Assembly: GCA_029556005.1 (NCBI GenBank)
Contig: JAKQGT010000181.1
Span: 1-5,322, forward strand
DNA from: Chlamydiota bacterium
GTDB lineage: Bacteria > Chlamydiota > Chlamydiia > Chlamydiales > Simkaniaceae
DNA: 5,322 nt
Direction of reading: 5' to 3'
Positions 2,750-5,322 of this stretch are shown here, one piece after another. A model generated the notes under the pieces. That model was given only the letters and a program-made list of their open reading frames with translations. It made no database searches and was not told the origin of the DNA. The stretch's first letter is position 1. Each line of letters begins with the position of its first letter. The translations under genes and the position numbers were made by a program.

Positions 2750-5322
2750 GTTTGAAAATAGAAAAGAAAGTTTTCCGGAGCGCGAAGAAAGAATTCAAGC
2801 GCTTTGGGAAAAGGAAAAAGTTTTTCTAAAATCGGTTAAAGAGCGGGAGAACGCTCCTCTGTTTGCCACCTATGATGGGCCCCCTTTTGCGACAGGGTTG
2901 CCCCATTATGGACACTTGCTGGCCGGAACCATCAAGGACGTTGTTCCCCGCTATAAGACGATGAAAGGGTACTATGTCCCTAGACGTTTTGGATGGGACT
3001 GTCATGGGCTTCCAGTAGAAAATGAAATCGTTCAGACACACGAACTTTCTGGTGCCGCTGAGATCGAGCAATTCGGCATTGCTGCCTTTAATGAAGAGTG
3101 TCGGAGCATTGTCTTGCGTTATACTGAGCAGTGGAAGTCGACAGTCAACCGGATGGGGCGCTGGGTAGATTTTGATCGTACCTATAAGACGATGGATCCC
3201 ACTTTTATGGAATCGGTTTGGTGGGTCTTTGGGCAGCTTTGGAAGCAGGGGCTTGTTTATGAAGGGTTCAAGGTGATGCCCTTTTCCGCTGAGCTGGGAA
3301 CGCCTCTATCCAATTTTGAAGCCAATCTGAACTACCGAGATGTCGATGATCCGTCGATTATCGTCATGTTTCCTCTTGAAGAAGATCCTCAAACCTCTTT
3401 GCTCGTGTGGACGACAACGCCGTGGACTCTCCCTTCAAACTTAGCCGTGATGGTAGGGGGAGAGCTTGACTATGTCAAAGTGAGAGACAAAGAAGGAAAG
3501 CTCTATGTACTAGGCAAAGCGCGTCTCGAGGCCTATTTCAAGGAAGAGGTCGAAATTCTTGAAACGTTTAAAGGAAAAAAGCTCCAGGGGAAACGGTATA
3601 AACCCCTATTTAACTATTTTGTTGAAAAAGCCAGCCCCAAAGCGTTCACGATTATCCTCGAAGATTCAGTAGGGGAAGATGAAGGAACAGGGCTTGTACA
3701 CTGCGCTCCCGCTTTTGGAGAAGTGGACTTTTTTGCGTGTGCCAATGCCGAGATTGAGTTGGTGTGTCCTGTGGATCAAAATGGAAAATTTACCGCAGAA
3801 GTTCCCGACTTAGAAGGGGTGTATGTTAAAGATGCCGATAAATCTCTGATCAAGCGCATCAAAGAAATGGGACGCCTCTTCCATCAAGCGACGATTCGCC
3901 ACCGTTATCCCTTCTGTTGGAGATCAGATACTCCACTGATTTATAAAGCTGTTCATACGTGGTTTGTAGCCGTTGAGAAAATCAAAGATAAAATTATTGC
4001 ATCGAATGAACATATTCATTGGGTACCGGGACATTTAAAATATGGGCGCTTTGGAAAATGGTTAGAAAATGCACGCGATTGGGCTATCAGTCGCAATCGT
4101 TACTGGGGAACACCCATTCCCATTTGGCGGAGTCAAGAGGGAGATCTGATTGTCATCGATAGCGTAAAAGAGTTGGAAAAGCGAACGGGGAAAAAGGTTA
4201 AAGATCTTCACCGCCATTTTATTGACTCCTTGACTTTTGAAGAAAAGGGGAAGGTCTACATGCGTGTTCCTGAGGTTTTTGACTGCTGGTTTGAATCGGG
4301 GTCCATGCCCTATGCCCAAAACCATTTTCCTTTTGAGAACGAAAAAGAGACCCAAGAAGCCTTTCCGGCAGATTTCATCGCAGAAGGACTCGATCAGACG
4401 CGGTGTTGGTTTTATACACTCAACATTTTATCGACAGCCCTGTTTGAAAAACCCGCCTTCAAGAATGTGATTGTGAATGGAATCATCTTGGCGGAAGATG
4501 GGACAAAGATGTCCAAACGTCTCAAAAACTATCCTGAACCCGAAGTGGTGATCAACAAGTATGGGGCCGATGCGATTCGTCTCTATTTACTCCATAGCCC
4601 CGCAGTACAAGCAGATGATTTAAGATTCTGTGAAAAAGGGGTAGAGCTTGTTTTACGCCAGTTTCTGATTCCCTTATGGAATTCCTACGTCTTTTTATCG
4701 ACCTATGCGACCATTTATCAATGGAAACCCGATGGAGCGAAACCTCAAACGGACATTGACCGGTGGATTTTATCTCTGCTGCAGAAGCTCGTTCAGGATG
4801 TCGAGAGGGGGATGGATGGCTATGTCCTCAGTGAGGCTGTTGACCCCTTTGTGAGCTTTATCGAACAACTCACCAATTGGTATATCCGTCGGTGTCGCAG
4901 TCGCTTTTGGGCTGACGAAGATACAGAGGATCGGAAAGAGGCGTTTCAAACGCTCTACACGGTTCTTATAGAGCTTTCCAAAGTGGCCGCTCCGTTTGTC
5001 CCCTTTATCAGCGATGCGATCTACCAAGATTTAAGGAAAGGGAGTGATCCCCTCTCTGTCCATTTGTGTGATTTCCCTACCTATAATGGGACCCTTCGGG
5101 ATGAGATCTTAGAAAAAGAGATGGCTTTCGTCCAAACTGCAGTCAGTATGGGGCATGCCTTGCGCAAAGAACATAAACTAAAAGTACGTCAACCTCTAGC
5201 GAAAGCCCATCTGATCTCTTCCGATGAGAGTGTGATCAAACTCCTTAAAGGGCAAGAATCATTGATTTTAGAGGAACTCAATGTTAAAGCCATTGAATAT
5301 CATCGAGAAGAGAAAGGGTTTG
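2748..5322 (+). CDS. ileS: Isoleucyl-tRNA synthetase, eukaryote-like type (3' end outside window)
   Basis: This enzyme charges tRNA-Ile with isoleucine using ATP and acts in the cytoplasm. The frame is open for 858 codons to the right edge; the family is usually about 1030-1050 residues, so the last part of the C-terminus is missing. Visible in order are the class I HIGH motif as P52-H53-Y54-G55-H56 after DGPPFATGL and, soon after, RRFGWDCHGLPVE. The CP1 editing domain carries TTTPWTLPSN (222-231) and GTGLVHCAPAFGEVD (313-327). KMSKR (587-591) sits in DGTKMSKRLKNYPEP, followed by a helical anticodon-binding domain from about DIDRWILSLL (669-678). The HYGH/KMSKR pattern and GTPLSNFEANLNY mark the eukaryote-like (IleS2) type known in Chlamydia, often linked to lower mupirocin sensitivity. 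The ATG at 2748 follows GGAG at 2729-2732 with an unusually long 15-nt gap; no better start is seen. No frameshift or lost motif is visible. Confidence 0.97.
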   Translation, partial: MFENRKESFPEREERIQALWEKEKVFLKSVKERENAPLFATYDGPPFATGLPHYGHLLAGTIKDVVPRYKTMKGYYVPRRFGWDCHGLPVENEIVQTHELSGAAEIEQFGIAAFNEECRSIVLRYTEQWKSTVNRMGRWVDFDRTYKTMDPTFMESVWWVFGQLWKQGLVYEGFKVMPFSAELGTPLSNFEANLNYRDVDDPSIIVMFPLEEDPQTSLLVWTTTPWTLPSNLAVMVGGELDYVKVRDKEGKLYVLGKARLEAYFKEEVEILETFKGKKLQGKRYKPLFNYFVEKASPKAFTIILEDSVGEDEGTGLVHCAPAFGEVDFFACANAEIELVCPVDQNGKFTAEVPDLEGVYVKDADKSLIKRIKEMGRLFHQATIRHRYPFCWRSDTPLIYKAVHTWFVAVEKIKDKIIASNEHIHWVPGHLKYGRFGKWLENARDWAISRNRYWGTPIPIWRSQEGDLIVIDSVKELEKRTGKKVKDLHRHFIDSLTFEEKGKVYMRVPEVFDCWFESGSMPYAQNHFPFENEKETQEAFPADFIAEGLDQTRCWFYTLNILSTALFEKPAFKNVIVNGIILAEDGTKMSKRLKNYPEPEVVINKYGADAIRLYLLHSPAVQADDLRFCEKGVELVLRQFLIPLWNSYVFLSTYATIYQWKPDGAKPQTDIDRWILSLLQKLVQDVERGMDGYVLSEAVDPFVSFIEQLTNWYIRRCRSRFWADEDTEDRKEAFQTLYTVLIELSKVAAPFVPFISDAIYQDLRKGSDPLSVHLCDFPTYNGTLRDEILEKEMAFVQTAVSMGHALRKEHKLKVRQPLAKAHLISSDESVIKLLKGQESLILEELNVKAIEYHREEKGF

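Noticed and set aside
2826..5027. Several opposite-strand or out-of-frame ORFs of 77-97 codons
   Set aside because: All lie inside ileS, whose translation is continuous and carries every expected motif; they are shadows.

Overview
The window most likely comes from a chlamydia-related bacterium, meaning an amoeba-associated or 'environmental' member of the Chlamydiae. Two features support this. The transfer-messenger RNA (ssrA) encodes a peptide tag containing AEIISLFGEDLDL, which resembles the AE..EIIS.F core I recall from Chlamydia tags. The isoleucyl-tRNA synthetase is of the eukaryote-like type with HYGH and KMSKR motifs, as in Chlamydia. I cannot name the genus from sequence alone.

The window falls into two halves. 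The right half (about 2150-5322) is conserved core. ssrA lies on the minus strand (2200-2601), with a sigma70-type promoter and a strong intrinsic terminator (2155-2192). It is divergent from ileS, which starts at 2748 on the plus strand and runs off the right edge after 858 codons. The 146-bp space between them holds a 9-bp inverted repeat. Each arm contains a TTGTGA that can serve as a -35 box, one facing ssrA and one facing ileS. A separate 17-bp palindrome lies between the ileS ribosome-binding site and its start codon.

The left half (1-2150) is visibly more AT-rich and accessory in character, and its supported genes are all on the minus strand. From right to left these are: a 252-residue protein of unknown family with a HEPN-like R-N-K-x-x-A-H motif (1262-2020); a stretch of about 500 bp with short repeats and one doubtful 36-codon ORF behind a strong Shine-Dalgarno sequence; and a compact three-gene unit with a clear extended -10 promoter at 787-792. 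This unit encodes an exported acidic protein resembling the DUF5334 group (503-760), an exported Lys/Tyr-rich basic protein (206-487) and a small membrane protein (1-190, incomplete). The genes are 15 bp apart and each has a good Shine-Dalgarno sequence, so they are probably co-transcribed.

Functionally, ssrA and ileS both serve translation: rescue of stalled ribosomes and charging of tRNA-Ile. The left-hand genes have no firm assigned role. Accessory genes next to the 3' end of ssrA fit the known use of that site by integrating elements, but no integrase or duplicated att site is visible here. I found no CRISPR array, recognizable transposase gene or tRNA gene.
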